DNA from: Cherax quadricarinatus
Taxonomy: Eukaryota > Arthropoda > Malacostraca > Decapoda > Parastacidae
Direction of reading: 5' to 3'
Assembly: GCF_038502225.1 (NCBI RefSeq)
Contig: NC_091369.1
Coordinates: 11,131,069 to 11,195,068 of the forward strand
Length of the DNA stretch: 64,000 bases
In this document: positions 44,116 to 56,681 of the stretch, piece after piece
How the letters are laid out: each line of letters begins with the position of its first letter
Numbering within the stretch: the stretch's first letter is position 1
Position numbers and translations under genes: made by a program
The notes under the pieces: model-generated
Databases searched by the model: none
The model's input: the letters and a program-made list of their open reading frames with translations, nothing else
Told to the model about the DNA's origin: nothing

Positions 44116-44465
44116 TTGCTATCCATGTATCACCGAACCAGTCGCTTTCCTCGTAGCACGGAACAAGTCGCTATCCATATAGCACCGCACCAGTCGCTTT
44201 ACTCGTAGCAGGGAGCAAGTTGCTATCCATGTAGCACCGAACCAGTCGCTTTCCTCGTAGCACGGAACAAGTCGCTATCCATGTAGCACCGCACCAGTCA
44301 CTATCCATATAGCACCTCACCAGTCGCTTTACTCGTAGCAGGGAGCAAGTTGCTATCCATGTAGCACCGAACCAGTCGTTTTCCTCGTTGCACGGAACAA
44401 GTCGCTATCCATGTAGCCCTGGACCAGTCGCTTTACTCGTAGCACGGAACAAGTTTCTGTCTGCG
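44116..44465. repeat. 52-bp tandem repeat, ~6.5 copies
   Basis: Alternation of CACCGAACCAGTCGCTTTCC, TCGTAGCACGGAACAAGTCG and CTATCCATGTAG. Some half-units are deleted, for example near 44290. Confidence 0.85.
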
Positions 44466-44499
44466 TAACATAGAACGACAAGACACTGTGTAATATGCA

Positions 44500-45410
44500 A
44501 CAACAAGACACTGTCTGCGTAACATTCAAGAAGACACTATCTGCGTAACATGCAACAAGACACTATCTGTGTAACATTCAACAAGACACTATCTGTGTAA
44601 CATTCAACAAGACACTATCTGTGTAACATTCAACAAGACACTATCTGTGTAACATTCAACAAGACACTATCTGTGTAACATGCAACAAGACACTATCTGT
44701 GTAACATTCAACAAGACACTATCTGTGTAACATTCAACAAGACACTATCTGTGTAACATTCAACAAGACACTATCTGTGTAACATTCAACAAGACACTAT
44801 CTGTGTAACATGCAACAAGACACTATCTGTGTAACATGCAACAAGACACTATCTGTGTAACATTCAACAAGACACTATCTGTGTAACATGCAACAAGACA
44901 CTATCTGTGTAACATGCAACAAGACACTATCTGTGTAACATGCAACAAGACACTATCTGTGTAACATGCAACAAGACACTATCTGTGTAACATTCAACAA
45001 GACACTATCTGTGTAACATGCAACAAGACACTATCTGTGTAACATGCAACAAGACACTATCTGTGTAACATGCAACAAGACACTATCTGTGTAACATGCA
45101 ACAAGACACTATCTGTGTAACATGCAACAAGACACTATCTGCGTAACATTCAACAAGACACTATCTGTGTAACATGCAACAAGACACTATCTGTGTAACA
45201 TGCAACAAGACACTATCTGTGTAACATGCAACAAGACACTATCTGTGTAACATGCAACAAGACACTATCTGTGTAACATGCAACAAGACACTATCTGCGT
45301 AACATTCAACAAGACACTATCTGTGTAACATGCAACAAGACACTATCTGTGTAACATTCAACAAGACACTATCTGTGTAACATTCAACAAGGCACTATCT
45401 GCGTAACAAT
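44500..45410. repeat. 26-bp minisatellite, ~35 units
   Basis: Unit CAACAAGACACTATCTGTGT plus AACATG or AACATT. The TG and TT versions fall in runs: TT dominates 44560-44800 and TG 44880-45340. A second marker, CTGCGTAAC, recurs at 45137 and 45295. Confidence 0.95.
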
Positions 45411-45862
45411 TCTCTTTGGATTAATTCTATCCAGCGAGTCTGAACGAACAGTGAGTCCCACTGAGGGATCCGAATTCATCCTAGATTATTGAGTAGCGTA
45501 AAGGAAAGTGAACTCCAGGAATTGAGCTCCAAATCCAGCAGATCAAGACAGTATGGATCACAATCTTGGGGAAATTTATTTAACACTGATGTGTTTGGGT
45601 TAATCCCCCCAAATTCCCCACAGATTAACATCATAGGAAACGTTCTTCCATATAATTTTAACATCGTAGCAAATTTTGTTCTCTGAAATATTAATATTGT
45701 AGATATTATTATTTTAACAGCGAAATATTTTTCAAGGTAAAAATAATATTGTAAATATTGTCATGTATCATCCTAAATTTTGTTACATCTATTATAAATA
45801 TTGTTCCATATATCACAGCTACGCAAATATTAGTGTTTATGGTATGAAAAAAAATTCTATTC

Positions 45863-45866
<4 letters not shown>
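45411..45866. other. No recognisable feature
   Basis: A/T-rich, with repeated ATTGTAAATATTGT-like words at 45.69-45.80 kb. Confidence 0.5.

Positions 45867-45906
<40 letters not shown>
45867..45906. repeat. (TA)n microsatellite
   Basis: About 20 TA units. Confidence 0.97.
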
Positions 45907-45908
<2 letters not shown>

Positions 45909-45947
45909 ACATTGAAATATGCTACCATAATAAATATTTGTTGTATG

Positions 45948-46140
45948 GTATTATTATTATTTATAGTAGTATTAGCAGGAGCAGTAGTAGTATTAGCAGT
46001 GAAAGTGGTAGTAGTAACAGCAGCAGTAGTAGTAATAACAGTACGTAGTAGTACTAGTAGTAGCAGCAGTAGCGGTAGTAGTAGAGCAACAGCAGTAGTA
46101 GTAGTACGTAGTAGTAGTAACAGCAGTAGTAGTAGTAGCA
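45948..46140. repeat. Imperfect (TAG)n / (CAG)n triplet array
   Basis: GTAGTAGTAACAGCAGCAGT-type triplets over about 190 bp. The Val/Ser open frames are simple-repeat translation. Confidence 0.85.
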
Positions 46141-46540
46141 AATCATACATTTCCGGTAGTGTCAGTTATCGCTCAAAAGTTGATAAAATAAAAAATAAAT
46201 TGAGTATATGACAAGGAAAAAAATCAGTTAAATCATATTAATACACAAATAATCAACACATTTACAAATAAACAATGAAATATGTTTTAATAAACAAGTT
46301 GCGTGGGTTAATAACAAAAAGAAATAAGTGAATCAAATTGGAAATTTGCATTAGGTAGCACAGTCAGAAAAAAAATTAGGACTGTTTTGCAATTTGTTCA
46401 TCGATGAAAATGCAACGAGTGTTGGAAATTATAAAAGTGACTGTCATTAATCAGAACAAATTAGAGCAGCTAATCTATACGTCAGTGTTGCCTCTCCTAC
46501 CACCAGATTAATGGTACCACCCAAATTGAGGGACACGTCA
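46141..46540. other. No recognisable feature
   Basis: A-rich sequence. Confidence 0.5.
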
Positions 46541-46850
46541 GTTAGTGTATGTGTTAGGTGTTATGGAAGGAAGTATACTGTATAAGGGTTATGTATGCGT
46601 CGTGTTATGGAGGGAAGTATATTGTATGAGAGGTTATATATGTGTTGTGTTATGGAGGAAGTATACTGTATGAGGGTTATGTATGTGTTGCGTTATGGAG
46701 GGAAGTATACTGAATGAGAGGTTATATATGTGTTGTGTTATGGAGAGAAGTATACTGTGTGTGGGTTATGGTATGTAGCCAGTATGTGTTACGGGTTAGT
46801 GTATTTAGTTACTATGTGTTATGTAAGGAAGTATACATAAGTTAGGGTAT
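46541..46850. repeat. ~45-bp tandem repeat
   Basis: GTGTTATGGAGGGAAGTATA, then CTGTATGAGGGTTATGTAT. TATGG landmarks at 46562, 46606, 46651, 46694 and 46739 give 43-45 bp spacing. Weaker copies (TTACGGAAGGA, ATGTGTTACG) continue towards 47.1 kb. Confidence 0.8.
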
Positions 46851-47257
46851 GTGTGCACCATGCATTATGGGTTACGGAAGGACATGTATGTTAGTAAGTA
46901 AATGTGTCCAGTACATGTTACGCGTTATAGAAGGAAGGACACATGGGTTACTGCATTTAGCCAGTCTATGTATTATGTCTTATGGAAGGAAGAACACGAG
47001 GGTTAGTGTATGTATATTGACTATGTGTTACTGGTTACATGTTGAGAAAAGGACAGAGGTTAGTTTATGTATACCTCATGTATTACGTGTTATGGATATA
47101 ATGAACACAAGTGCTTGTATATCTACATTATGTATTCCGGATAAATGGAAGAACGTGTGTATTCACGTAGTATTATGAGTTACGAATGATAAAGCTTTTT
47201 TTTATGTATACACTTGTGTATTTTGTTTTAAGGATGATTCGGTGTAACGAGTTACCA

Positions 47258-47612
47258 TTTGTCCAAGGCACTTGTGTCTAAGGAGACATCGATACCATGC
47301 CTAACCCTTCTAGGGTAGGGTAGGTGTCTGAGCCCGAGCTTTTAGCTCATAAGACTGTCATTCCCATTAGCCCCCTTGGGGCGGGGATGGCAGACCAGAG
47401 AGGCCTAGCTTGTGGCTAGGCCTGGGGACAGTTGGTCCCAAAGATGAGGAGGTACTTGTGCCTCCTCCCATGGGAGACTTAAGTCTCAGACACTCCCTAA
47501 AGAGGGAGCCAAGGCCGGGCCACCACTTGGAAAAGGCCCGGGCCGGGAGAATACCGGCTAATCTTTAATAATAATAATAACTTGTGTCTAAGACACTTGG
47601 CCTGTCGTGTGT
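47258..47612 (+). repeat. (GT)n-associated repeat interrupted by SINE-4
   Basis: GTTACCATTTGTCCAAGGCAC to the left and GTCTAAGACACTTGGCCTGTCG to the right form one unit, as at 8.17-8.24 kb, with 298 bp inserted between them. Confidence 0.65.
47283..47580 (+). mobile_element. SINE-4: GC-rich retroposed element with (TAA)n tail
   Basis: The 12-mer CTTGTGTCTAAG occurs immediately before the element (47271-47282) and immediately after it (47581-47592), a clear target-site duplication. The insert is GC-rich (TGTCTGAGCCCGAGCTTTTA, GGCCTAGCTTGTGGCTAGGCC, AAAGGCCCGGGCCGGGAGAA) and ends in TTTAATAATAATAATAA. GAGGCCTAGC and similar words can fold. No A or B box is clear, so it may derive from another RNA or a LINE 5' end. 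Confidence 0.75.
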
Positions 47613-47722
47613 GTGTGTAGTCATCTATTTGTACTCATCTATTGGGGTTACAAGGGTCGAGTCACAGTTCTTGGTCCCGCCTCTTTGCTAATCGCTACTA
47701 GGTTCACCCAATCCCTGTTGTG
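47612..47722 (-). mobile_element. LINE-A 3'-end fragment
   Basis: GTGTGTAGTCATCTATTTGTAC, CAAGGGTCGAGTCACAGTTC, TGGTCCCGCCTCTTTGCTAA, TCGCTACTAGGTTCACCC match the LINE-A 3' UTR closely. It includes two CATCTATT-containing tail units, like the doubled CACCTATTTG at 10.41-10.43 kb. Confidence 0.8.
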
Positions 47723-47799
47723 TGTGAGTGTGTGTGTGTGTGTATTTATGTGTTTTATCATCTTTCAAAGACTTTTGTCAAAAGATCCTAGGCCTGTTT

Positions 47800-47832
47800 T
47801 TTTTTTTTGTGTGTGTGTGTGTGTGTGTGTGT
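47800..47832. repeat. T-run and (GT)n
   Basis: TTTTTTTTTTTTTGTGTGTG with 13 GT units, preceded by CCTAGGCCTG as at the 8.2-kb locus. Confidence 0.9.
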
Positions 47833-48184
47833 ACGTATGCGTGAGTGCGCGTGCGCAGCATTAGCCATTATAAACTGGTGGAGAAAATTATAACGTGTGG
47901 TAGATGTTTGGAAAAATGATTATAGAAAAATGGAACTTGTGGGTAATGAAGGAGAGGGAGATTAAAGCAGGTAATGAAGAGTGACAAGGGAGAATATCGA
48001 ATAAAGAAAACGCATTAAATGAAAGGATGTTTAAAGGGGAATATATAAATAGATGTAGAAAGAGAGAGAGAGAGATTATTTTGTATAAAAAAACTTTTGT
48101 CGGGTCTTACCACTGTTTTTCTTTTGTATCTCAGGCGTATTTATTACTAGGTGTCTCTTTCATTGTTTACATTCAAAATACTTC

Positions 48185-48185
<1 letters not shown>
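47833..48185. other. No recognisable feature
   Basis: A/G-rich sequence with a short GA run at 48061-48075. Confidence 0.5.

Positions 48186-48257
<72 letters not shown>
48186..48257. repeat. (AC)n microsatellite
   Basis: About 36 AC units. Confidence 0.97.
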
Positions 48258-48260
<3 letters not shown>

Positions 48261-48579
48261 TACACTTCACTTCAACAATTTACACCACCTTGATGTTTCA
48301 TCAACATGGGTGCCTGCAGTTCAGCCTTCATTACTGCACTATAAAGGAGGATTACCAGCAATTTGCATAGTTTTGCTCTCGCTTTGAGGATCTCAGTTGA
48401 CATCACATCTCTTTCCCCTCTTCCCTCTTCTTTTTCACTCTCTTATTTCCCCGTCTCCCCTCACCAGGGGCTATCTCATCAAGCTTTCATTATCTCGTAT
48501 TTTAAATATTTTTATCTCTGTGTTACCTTATTATCTTTATACATCTCATCTTCTTGCTGTCTCTCTCCTTTCGTATTCA

Positions 48580-50558
<1,979 letters not shown>

Positions 50559-50559
50559 T

Positions 50560-50865
50560 CATCGGTGGCCTGGTGGCTAAAGCTCCCGCTTCACACACGG
50601 AGGGCCCGGGTTCGATTCCCGGCGGGTAGAAACATTTCGACACGTTTCCTTACACCTGTTGTCCTGTTCACCTAGCAGCAAATAGGTACCTGGGTGTTAG
50701 TCGACTGGTGTGGGTCGCATCCTGGGGGACAAGATTAAGGACCCCAATGGAAATAAGTTAGACAGTCCTCGATGACGCACTAACTTTCTTGGGTTATCCT
50801 GGGTGGCTAACCCCCCGGGGTTAAAAATCCGAACGAAATCTTATCTTATCTTATCTTATCTTCAA
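50560..50865 (+). mobile_element. SINE-1, full-length reference copy
   Basis: A pol III head with A box TGGCCTGGTGGCTAAAGC at 50571 and B box GGTTCGATTCC at about 50610, about 40 bp apart as in tRNAs. The tRNA-unrelated body has CACCTAGCAGCAAATAGGTA, CCTGGGTGTTAGTCGACTGG, GACAAGATTAAGGACCCC and TGGGTTATCCTGGGTGGCTA. It ends in (TCTTA)4. The head resembles a tRNA without a variable loop, but the first stem no longer pairs, so it is not a functional tRNA gene. Confidence 0.88.
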
Positions 50866-51480
50866 ATATCTTGTTTTACACTCAGATGAACTCGGACGTG
50901 GATCTTTCGTACAGGTTTTATTAAGATGAAACTAGTGTGACTAACCTTCACTAACAAATTAGTGCAGGTTAGGTGAGTTGACACTTTTCGTCAACCAGAA
51001 TGTTTGTTGACTTACAAAGAGAAATAATCTATGACTTCAAACATAGCTTTTCCGTCTCACGGAAGGATCGTGCCTCCACTAAGCCTAGCGCTGAATAACC
51101 CATACGTAAAATAATAATAATAATAATAATGCTGATATAGTATAATCAGTGCATATTTAGGACCCTGTGGGGCAACATTAACTGTTGTTAGACTGTTAAA
51201 CTGTAAAAAATTCTAGATTAATCGCATTTGATTTAACTCGATATGACCCATATTGGGTTATTAGCACAAGTTAATTAACTGTTATGGGAAGTATCAACAT
51301 TGCAGCTGTGGTTGTGGACCTTCAAAATTCTTGATAATCATTTTAGGCATATTCAGATTTAGAGTAATAAATGTAAAAAGAGTATATATAAAATATGTTG
51401 AGAAGCCCACAGTATGTACAGCAGTCCGGAGGTATAATATTATCTCACATTGTTACTTCCATCTTTTGTAGTTTTTATAT
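50866..51480. other. No recognisable feature
   Basis: A/T-rich; AATAATAATAATAATAAT at 51.11-51.13 kb follows GCCTAGCGCTGAATAACCC and could be a REP-A end. Confidence 0.45.
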
Positions 51481-51483
51481 TGT

Positions 51484-53766
51484 AACTTACAGTGTACAAA
51501 CTAAGGTTACTTATGGTGTACAAACTAAGGTTACTTATGGTGTCAAACTAAGGTTACTTATGGTGTACAAACTAAGGTTACTTATGTTGTACAAACTATG
51601 GTTACTTATGGTGTACAAACTAAGGTTACTTATGGGGTACAAACTAAGGTTACTTATGGTGTACAAACTAAGGTTACTTATGGTGTACAAACTAAGGTTA
51701 CTTATGGTGTACAAACTAAGGTTACTTATGGTGTACAAACTAAGGTTACTTATGGTGTACAAACTAAGGTTACTTATGTTGTACAAACTAAGGTTACTTA
51801 TGTTGTACAAACTAAGGTTACTTATGGTGTCAAACTAAGGTTACTTATGGTGTACAAACTAAGGTTACTTATGGTGTACAAACTAAGGTTACTTATGGTG
51901 TATAAACTAAGGTTACTTATGGTGTCAAACTAAGGTTACTTATGGGGTACAAACTAAGGTTACTTATGGTGTACAAACTAAGGTTACTTATGGTGTACAA
52001 ACTAAGGTTACTTATGGTGTACAAACTAAGGGTGTACAAACTAAGGTTACTTATGGTGTACAAACTAAGGTTACTTATGGTGTACAAACTAAGGTTACTT
52101 ATGGTGTAAGGTTACTTATGGTGTACAAACTAAGGTTACTTATGGTGTACAAACTAAGGTTACTTATGGTGTACAAACTAAGGTTACTTATGGTGTACAA
52201 ACTAAGGTTACTTATGGTGTACAAACTAAGGTTACTTATGGTGTACAAACTAAGGTTACTTATGGTGTACAAACTAAGGTTACTTATGGTGTACAAACTA
52301 AGGTTACTTATGGTGTCAAACTAAGGTTACTTATGGTGTACAAACTAAGGTTACTTATGGTGTACAAACTAAGGTTACTTATGGTGTACAAACTAAGGTT
52401 ACTTATGGTGTACAAACTAAGGTTACTTATGGGGTACAAACTAAGGTTACTTATGGTGTACAAACTAAGGTTACTTATGGTGTACAAACTAAGGTTACTT
52501 ATGGTGTACAAACTAAGGTTACTTATGGTGTACAAACTAAGGTTACTTATGGTGTACAAACTAAGGTTACTTATGGTGTACAAACTAAGGTTACTTATGG
52601 TGTACAAACTAAGGTTACTTATGGTGTACAAACTAAGGTTACTTATGGTGTACAAACTAAGGTTACTTATGGTGTACAAACTAAGGTTACTTATGGTGTA
52701 CAAACTAAGGTTACTTATGGTGTACAAACTAAGGTTACTTATGGTGTACAAACTAAGGTTACTTATGGTGTACAAACTAAGGTTACTTATGGTGTACAAA
52801 CTAAGGTTACTTATGGTGTACAAACTAATGTTACTTATGGTGTACAAATTAAGGTTACTTATGGTGTACAAACTAAGGTTACCAATGGTGTACAAACTAA
52901 GGTTACTTATGGTGTACAAACTAAGGTTACTTATGGTGTACAAACTAAGGTTACCAATGGTGTACAAACTAAGGTTACTTATGGTGTACAAAGTAAGGTT
53001 ACTTATGGTGTACAAACTAAGGTTACTTATGGTGTACAAACTAAGGTTACTTATGGTGTACAAACTAAGGTTACTTATGGTGTACAAACTAAGGTTACTT
53101 ATGGTGTACAAACTAAGGTTACTTATGGTGTACAAACTAAGGTTACTTATGGTGTAAAAACTAAGGTTACTTATGGTGTATAAACTAAGGTTACTTATGG
53201 TGTCAAACTAAGGTTACTTATGGTGTACAAACTAAGGTTACTTATGGTGTACAAACTAAGGTTACTTATGGTGTACAAACTAAGGTTACTTATGGTGTAC
53301 AAACTAAGGTTACTTATGGTGTACAAACTAAGGTTACTTATGGTGTACAAACTAAGGTTACTTATGTTGTACAAATTAAGGTTACTTATGGTGTACAAAC
53401 TAAGGTTACTTATGGTGTACAAACTAAGGTTACTTATGGTGTACAAACTAAGGTTACTTATGGTGTACAAACTAAGGTTACTTATGGTGTACAAACTAAG
53501 GTTACTTATGGTGTACAAACTAAGGTTACTTATGGTGTACAAACTAAGGTTACTTATGGTGTACAAACTAAGGTTACTTATGGTGTACAAACTAAGGTTA
53601 CTTATGGTGTACAAACTAAGGTTACTTATGGTGTACAAACTAAGGTTACTTATGGTGTACAAACTAAGGTTACTTATGGTATACAAACTAAGGTTACCAA
53701 TGGTGTACAAACTAAGGCTACTTATGGTGTACAAACTAAGGTTACCAATGGTGTACAAAGATAACA
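51484..53766. repeat. 24-bp minisatellite, ~95 units
   Basis: Unit GTACAAACTAAGGTTACTTA plus TGGT. Rare variants: GTCAAACT (one base shorter by two) at 51540, 51830, 51919, 52314 and 53203; TTACCAATGG at 52880, 52952, 53694 and 53742; TATGTTG. Because 24 is a multiple of three, both strands stay open for hundreds of codons (VYKLRLLM and LYTISNLS cycles). The 23-bp variants reset the frame. I regard these frames as non-coding. Confidence 0.97.
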
Positions 53767-54345
53767 TACGGTGTACAAAAACTGCGTCATTAAGGAGTGT
53801 TACCGTAGTAACACTGAACTTTTCTTTGATATCAGTTAACTTGTGTTAAGGATTAAAGTATCTTTTTTCCGTTAGTGAACACAAGACAAGCAGCCTTAAT
53901 AACCATTGCATAGTCGATAGGTTTTAAACCTAACAACCCAACTTACTACCGGATCCCTGCATTTTCGCCTTCCTGCAGAAATTTATGGTTTTGGTTTTTC
54001 AAAAACGTCAGTTAATTTGTAGAATGCTAGATTTTATCATATCACCCTTTTGTTTGCTACATACAAAAGCAAGAAATAAAAACTATAGTCGTTTAGAAGG
54101 TTAGGTAAGATTTGTCAGGAAACTGGACAACTGTTTCCCGACGCGGGTCTATCATATGATAACAAGCCACTGGAGCTTTTGGTCATCTGACCGAGGCCTT
54201 CCGCTGGCTTACCGGTCCACTCCTTTAAAAATTATGGTTAAGGGCTTAAAAGGGTGAAAGAAATCATATGTTTGGTATGTGTTTGTGGCTGTCACTGAGG
54301 CTTGACGTCCAGTATGGTTGACGAGTTGATAAATAAGACATGTTC
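53767..54345. other. Unrecognised region
   Basis: The 54.1-54.2 kb part (GTCAGGAAACTGGACAACTG, TTTCCCGACGCGGGTC) is unusually GC-balanced and may be an interspersed repeat, but it has no partner in the window. Confidence 0.4.
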
Positions 54346-54346
54346 A

Positions 54347-54745
54347 ACACTTGGGTGTATCGTTAATAAATGATGAATGAAGAATTAGACACATGCAACA
54401 TCTGGGTATCTTTATTGTAGACGTTTCGCCATCTAGTGGCTTTATCAATACAAATTCAAGGATATAATTGGAAGACAGAAAAAGTATATACAGAAGATGA
54501 GGTAATAAGTCCCTCAGCCTTGGAGTTGGTGAAGAGCACTGTAATCGACTACGATGCTCTTCACCTCCAAGGCTGAGGTACTGGTTACCTTATCTCTTGT
54601 ATATACTTTTTCTGTCTTCCAATTATATCCTTGAATTTGTATTGATAAAACCACTGGATAGCGATACGTCTACAATAAAGACACCCCAGGTGTTGTATAA
54701 TGATTAATTCTTCATCTTGTCGGTATTATATATCATACATATTCA
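54347..54745. repeat. FB1 element, long palindrome (~155-nt arms)
   Basis: Left arm 54379-54538 and right arm 54562-54713 are inverted copies of about 90% identity around a 23-nt centre (CTGTAATCGACTACGA). Ends GAAGAATTAGACACATG and AATTCTTC. Each arm contains a degenerate core: TAAAACCACTGGATAGCGATAC on the right, GTTTCGCCATCTAGTGGCTT on the left. GTCGGTATTATATATCATAC follows the right arm, as in other FB1 copies. Just outside on the left, GATAAATAAGACATGTTCAACAC is the end of another FB1 unit. Confidence 0.8.
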
Positions 54746-55419
54746 GTAATATGATGAATGACGATATACGAGTTAGTGTCCCGCGACGTCACATGTTAAA
54801 CCTTAATAAAAGTGCTCATGAGGCAACAAACTAATGTCCTTCGATTGTAAATTAAGAAACAGGCAGTGTAGGTCATGTGAAGCAGTATGTTTGCCAGCGA
54901 GACAGTGTGTGGCAGTGTAAGTCATGAGATAAGACAGAATATAGAACAATCTTGCTGGTAGGATTTACTAAGGTCAAGTCTTTGTCTGGGAACAAGTGGT
55001 TCCCGAGAGACATGATTGGCCATGCCGAATCAATCTTCCTAATGATAATCGTAAGATAATCGCCCAATTAAACCATCCAGATTCGTCTAAATCCCCTCAT
55101 ACACTTATCTTTCAGCCGGTATCCCGATTTTTAATGCATAACACTATTTTATATACCGGTAAAATGCACGCATGAAAAATTATTATGCGAGGTTGGCGCC
55201 GGAAAATGCAAAATACTTTGGAAATGCTTTTCAACAACCTTTATGATTAATTCGTGTTTTCACGGTTCACTGGCTCTTATGGCCTGGTGAAGCATGTTCA
55301 TGACCCTAGTATGGAGAGGTGGTCCTCGGCCACCCTCGAGGGTCACCATGGGCACCTCTCTTATAGGAAGAGTATGGGAGTGTGAACCCTAGTGCTCTTG
55401 AAGGCACTTGGTGTGTGTG

Positions 55420-55423
<4 letters not shown>
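54746..55423. other. No recognisable feature
   Basis: Mixed sequence; no coding or repeat evidence. Confidence 0.5.

Positions 55424-55512
<89 letters not shown>
55424..55512. repeat. (TA)n microsatellite at LINE-C 3' end
   Basis: About 44 TA units that continue directly from the 3' terminus of the minus-strand LINE-C. Confidence 0.97.
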
Positions 55513-55515
<3 letters not shown>

Positions 55516-55755
55516 ATCACACTGGCCGATTCCCACCAAGGCAGGGCGGCCCGAGAAAGAAAAACTTTCACCATCATTCACTCCATCACTGTCTTGCCAG
55601 AAGGGTGCTTTACACTACAATTTTTAAACTGCAACATTAACACCCCTCCTTCAGAGTGCAGGCACTGTACTTCCCATCTCCAGGACTCAAGTCCGGCCTG
55701 CCGGTTTCCCTGAACCCCTTCATAAATGTTACTTTGCTCACACTCCAACAGCACG

Positions 55756-56658
55756 TCAAGTATTAAAAACCATTTGTCTCCATTCACTCCTATCAAACAC
55801 GCTCACGCATGCCTGTTGGAAGTCCAAGCCCCTCGCACACAAAACCTCCTTTACCCCCTCCCTCCAACCTATCCTAGGCCGACCCCTACCCCGCCTTCCT
55901 TCCACTACAGACTGATACACTCTTGAAGTTATTCTGTTTCGCTCCATTCTCTCCACATGTCCGAACCACCTCAACAACCCTTCCTCAGCCCTCTGGACAA
56001 CAGTTTTGGTAATCCCGCACCTCCTCATAACTTCCAAACTACGAATTCTCTGCATTATATTCATACCACACATTGCTCTCAGGCATGACATCTCCACTGC
56101 CTCCAGCCTTCTCCTCGCTGCAACATTCATCACCCATGCTTCACACCCATATAAGAGCGTTGGTACAACTATACTCTCATACATTCCCCTCTTTGCCTCC
56201 AAGGACAAAGTTCTTTGTCTCCACAGACTCCTAAGTGCACCACTCACCCTTTTCCCCTCATCAATTCTATGATTCACCTCATCTTTCATAGACCCATCCG
56301 CTGACACGTCCACTCCCAAATATCTGAATACATTCACCTCCTCCATACTCTGTCCCTCCAATCTGATATCCAATCTTTCATCACCTAATCTTTTTGTTAT
56401 CCTCATAACCTTACTCTTTCCTGTATTCACTTTCAATTTTCTTCTTTTGCACACCCTACCAAATTCATCCACCAATCTCTGCAACTTCTCTTCAGAATCT
56501 CCCAAGAGCACAGTGTCATCAGCAAAGAGCAACTGTGACAACTCCCACTTTATGTGTGATTCTTTATCTTTTAACTCCACGCCTCTTGCCAAGACCCTCG
56601 CATTTACTTCTCTTACAACCCCATCTATAAATATATTAAACAGCCACGGTGACATCAC
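55756..56658 (-). pseudogene. LINE-C ORF2, part 2: RT motif C to C-terminus
   Basis: Continues the RT after the frameshift: MSPWLFNIFIDG, then LLFADDTVLLG (FADD at residues 45-48), LKVNTGKSKVM, FRYLGVDVSADG, LLYGCEAWVM and, near the end, LLRWFGHVERM and GRGRPRIGWREG, stop at 55756. The nominal GTG start lies inside the conserved RQGCVMSP motif, so it is not a real start. With part 1 it makes one protein interrupted by a single indel. Confidence 0.8.
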
Positions 56659-56681
56659 ACATCCTTGTCTAAGGCCTACTT

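Noticed and set aside
45857..46211. Val/Ser- and Leu/Thr-rich frames
   Set aside because: Translation of TA and TAG/CAG repeats.
50571..50630. Possible functional tRNA gene
   Set aside because: A and B boxes are present, but the acceptor stem does not close and the sequence continues into the SINE body repeated at 17.5, 30.6 and 63.2 kb.
51484..53766. Possible telomere-like repeat (CTAAGGTTA words)
   Set aside because: The period is 24 bp and there is no TTAGG or TTAGGG series.
51395..53849. Open frames of up to 275 codons on both strands with VYKLRLLM or LYTISNLS cycles
   Set aside because: The unit is 24 bp, a multiple of three, without stops in these phases; both strands are equally open.
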